This document shows positions 62,291 to 64,000 of a DNA stretch of 64,000 nucleotides, one piece after another (position 1 is the stretch's first letter; each line of letters begins with the position of its first letter). Both the position numbers and the translations under genes were made by a program. The stretch comes from Typha latifolia (Eukaryota > Streptophyta > Magnoliopsida > Poales > Typhaceae): the NCBI GenBank assembly GCA_019914945.1, contig CM034111.1:4650001-4714000 (forward strand), in the 5' to 3' direction. The notes under the pieces are model-generated. The model saw nothing but the letters and a program-made list of their open reading frames with translations. It did no database searches and was not told the DNA's origin.

Positions 62291-62342
62291 CACGTGGCAG
62301 CATTCGACACGTGGCCGGCGTCTGACGTGGACGGACACGTGG
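62291..62342. promoter_or_regulatory. Cluster of four ACGT-core (G-box/ABRE-type) motifs
   Basis: CACGTG occurs at 62291-62296, 62308-62313 and 62336-62341, and TGACGTGG at 62323-62330: four ACGT cores in 49 bases, spaced 17, 16 and 12. Each CACGTG is followed by G. Such elements bind bZIP and bHLH factors (ABA, light). The cluster lies about 500 bases upstream of the TATA box of the peptide gene in an unusually GC-rich island. Function is inferred from the motifs only. Confidence 0.6.
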
Positions 62343-62346
62343 ATGT

Positions 62347-62368
62347 GGGGGGGGGTGGGGGGGGGGGG
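62347..62368. repeat. G9-T-G12 homopurine run
   Basis: A near-continuous G tract directly after the ACGT cluster, capable in principle of G-quadruplex formation. It is also prone to sequencing error, so its exact length is uncertain. Confidence 0.8.
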
Positions 62369-62796
62369 ACTTACACGAGTTACGAGGGATTATAATATTA
62401 ATTCCAAGCAAGAGTCAATAACTCGAATTAGCTAGAAGTTCAATTATAGACTAAATTATTAGTGGTTGTAGCCCTCTAATGCCTAATCTAACATTCTTTT
62501 GCTACATTTTATGCTAGCATAATTAAACATGAGTTCTAGTTTACTTAGTAGGAACTAGGGAGTACTGGGTTTTAATAATTAAGTGGCAAATACTTAGCCT
62601 GAACAAGGTCCAAATTTCAGGGACATATCCTTCCTTAAAGGGTGACAATTAACTTATAGTATATGATCAAATTAATAAAATTAAATTATAAGATACTATT
62701 AACAAATTACTTTTTTTATGGTTTGAAAAAGATGTGGCTTTTAGAGTTGGACACACTAATCAATGAAATAATAGGTCAGGAGGAGAACCAATGCCA

Positions 62797-62804
62797 TATA
62801 AATA
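62797..62804 (+). promoter_or_regulatory. TATA box of the secreted-peptide gene
   Basis: TATAAATA in the context GCCATATAAATAAGTGG, 139 bases upstream of the ATG end, placing the transcription start near 62830 and giving a leader of about 110 bases. Confidence 0.7.
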
Positions 62805-62942
62805 AGTGGGCTTAGATGGTTTAGAGACAAAAAATTCTCTACCTCCTGGACACCAAAGGAGAAGACTCACCTCACCTTCATTCATATACTTCAATTCTTC
62901 CAGAGCTACTATATTCTCCTTTCACTTCAAGTAGAAGAACAA

Positions 62943-63367
62943 ATGAGGCTTGCCAGGGCTCTTCTCTTTCTCTTCCTAGTGATCACAGCTCATGGTAGTC
63001 TAAGATCCTCAGCCTCCTCCATTATAAACTTTGCATGGTTTTGTGTAACATGCAAGCAAGCATAGCTGAAGCTTAACTGGTCTTCTTGTTGTTTGTTCCT
63101 GCAGGTATTAGATTGGAAGAAGAGAGCAAAGCAACTTTCAGCAAACAAATATTTGGATATATGCTTGATATGTACCAGAAGAAGGACATGAAAGGATCTG
63201 AAGGGAATGTAATTAGAGATGCAGTTTTGTGTGGATCTGATGGGCATTGTTCAGGTATAGTGAAGAAGAGGAGTAACATTAGGAAGGTTAGAGAAGTCCA
63301 CCAGAAGCTACCAAGTTTCCATGAAGATTACTATGGTCCTAGGAATCATAAGCCTAAGCACCATTGA
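62943..63367 (+). CDS. Secreted peptide precursor, RGF/GOLVEN/CLEL-like
   Basis: Two exons, 62943-62994 and 63105-63367, joined by a 110-bp GT-AG intron; 104 residues. Residues 1-17 (MRLARALLFLFLVITAHG) are a clear secretory signal peptide, and the intron lies at its end. A Lys/Arg/Glu-rich pro-region follows, with a two-cysteine loop CGSDGHC (60-66). The protein ends DYYGPRNHKPKHH (92-104). Root meristem growth factor peptides are 13-mers at the very C-terminus that begin Asp-Tyr (sulfated), carry a Pro at position 10 and usually end His-Asn; here the fit is Asp-Tyr, Pro5, Pro10, His12, but the last residue is His. Family function: extracellular signal to RGI-type receptors controlling root meristem or gravitropic growth. 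The cysteine pair is not a feature I know from this family. It could instead be another Asp-Tyr sulfopeptide family (PSY or CIF-like). Confidence 0.7.
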
Positions 63368-64000
63368 TCAGATTGAAATCTTTAGTTCATGTTTACAAAT
63401 TTTTGAATTACTTCTTTTGACAAAGAAGAATGTCTTCTTCTTTTTTCCCTTTTAGAATGTAGCCAAAAGATTTGCTGATGACCTAACTTGTTAATTAACA
63501 CAATATCAAGTTACAAGAACAACTTGTCTTCTATTCTTTTTCTCAGTGTATTTGTGATATAGTAGTAAGCGAATTAATATGGTATCAAAGTAGACGCTCT
63601 TAAATATAAATCTTATCGGACCTATCTTATCAATTAAATAAAAAATTAAATTAGTTATTTAAATTAAATTCACTTCTGGATTCCGATAACCTCACTGAAG
63701 GTTCGCCGATATAACTAAAATAGATTATTCTCTTGCAAAGAGAAAACCTCTAATCCACAACTGAATTGCTAATATGCACAAACAAAAACAAACAGCTAAG
63801 AAGAATAATATGATAGAAGAAGATTTAAACAGCACTACAGGAAATGCTGCAGTTTTCATGGCCAATGCCACTTCTTGTTCACATACAACCAAAAGTTCTC
63901 CATCACTCATAAATTATATACTTCATGATTGAGTAGGGACCCATCTACTGTTCTTAAAATTTAAAGCCTACAGATGGTGGGAGAGACACAGATAAGCTAG
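63368..64000. other. Downstream of the peptide gene
   Basis: The first 150 to 200 bases are the probable 3' UTR (T-rich, TTCTTCTTTTTTCCCTTTTA near 63436). The rest is AT-rich. A 61-residue minus-strand frame at 63725-63910 has a hydrophobic stretch but no recognisable family and no visible splice context, so it is not called as a gene. Confidence 0.4.

Noticed and set aside
62119..62435. Overlapping open frames on both strands in the GC-rich patch upstream of the peptide gene
   Set aside because: Frames stay open because of GC content; there is no domain or start/splice context.
63725..63910. 61-residue minus-strand frame with a hydrophobic segment
   Set aside because: No recognisable family, and hydrophobic runs are expected by chance in T/A-rich DNA; it may be part of a gene beyond the window, but nothing supports it.

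Overview
This is nuclear DNA of a flowering plant. It is AT-rich, its genes are split by spliceosomal introns, its encoded proteins are plant-type, and plant transposon families fill the introns. The very long introns and the style of the SEC8 protein suggest a monocot, perhaps palm-like, but that is only an inference.

Three protein-coding genes can be supported. (1) Positions 1830-6395, + strand: a four-exon PP2C-type Ser/Thr phosphatase of 358 residues, similar to plant group-G PP2Cs. (2) Positions 59687 down to 9707, - strand: one gene of about 50 kb for exocyst subunit SEC8. I could assemble it completely as 26 exons, 3,231 coding bases and 1,076 residues, with every intron phase consistent. 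Its last-but-one intron begins with GC instead of GT. (3) Positions 62943-63367, + strand: a two-exon, 104-residue secreted peptide precursor whose last 13 residues resemble a tyrosine-sulfated RGF/GOLVEN/CLEL signal.

Layout. 1-1600 is AT-rich upstream DNA with a 91-bp tandem duplication. 1600-6700 is the PP2C gene. 6700-9400 lies between two convergent genes and carries two related copia-like LTR fragments. 9400-59990 is the SEC8 transcription unit; only about 6% of it is coding. Its introns hold a decayed LINE on the SEC8 strand (27735-32540, intron 14), two copies of one large unnamed repeat (introns 15 and 11), two neighbouring foldback elements and a solo-LTR-like segment (intron 8), Ty3-like debris with a 45-bp minisatellite (intron 6), three copies of a CGATCC/GATACG-rich repeat (introns 18, 6 and 1), and several local tandem duplications. 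59990-62790 is intergenic, with a long-TIR MITE close to the SEC8 promoter and a compact four-copy ACGT-core cluster upstream of the peptide gene.

The three genes share no obvious pathway: signalling phosphatase, exocytosis tether, peptide hormone. I found no gene cluster, CRISPR array, rRNA or convincing tRNA. The most interesting signals are the frame-preserving GC-AG intron and the stop/start-overlapping uORF in SEC8, the peptide gene with its unusual C-terminus and promoter cluster, and the two adjacent foldbacks.
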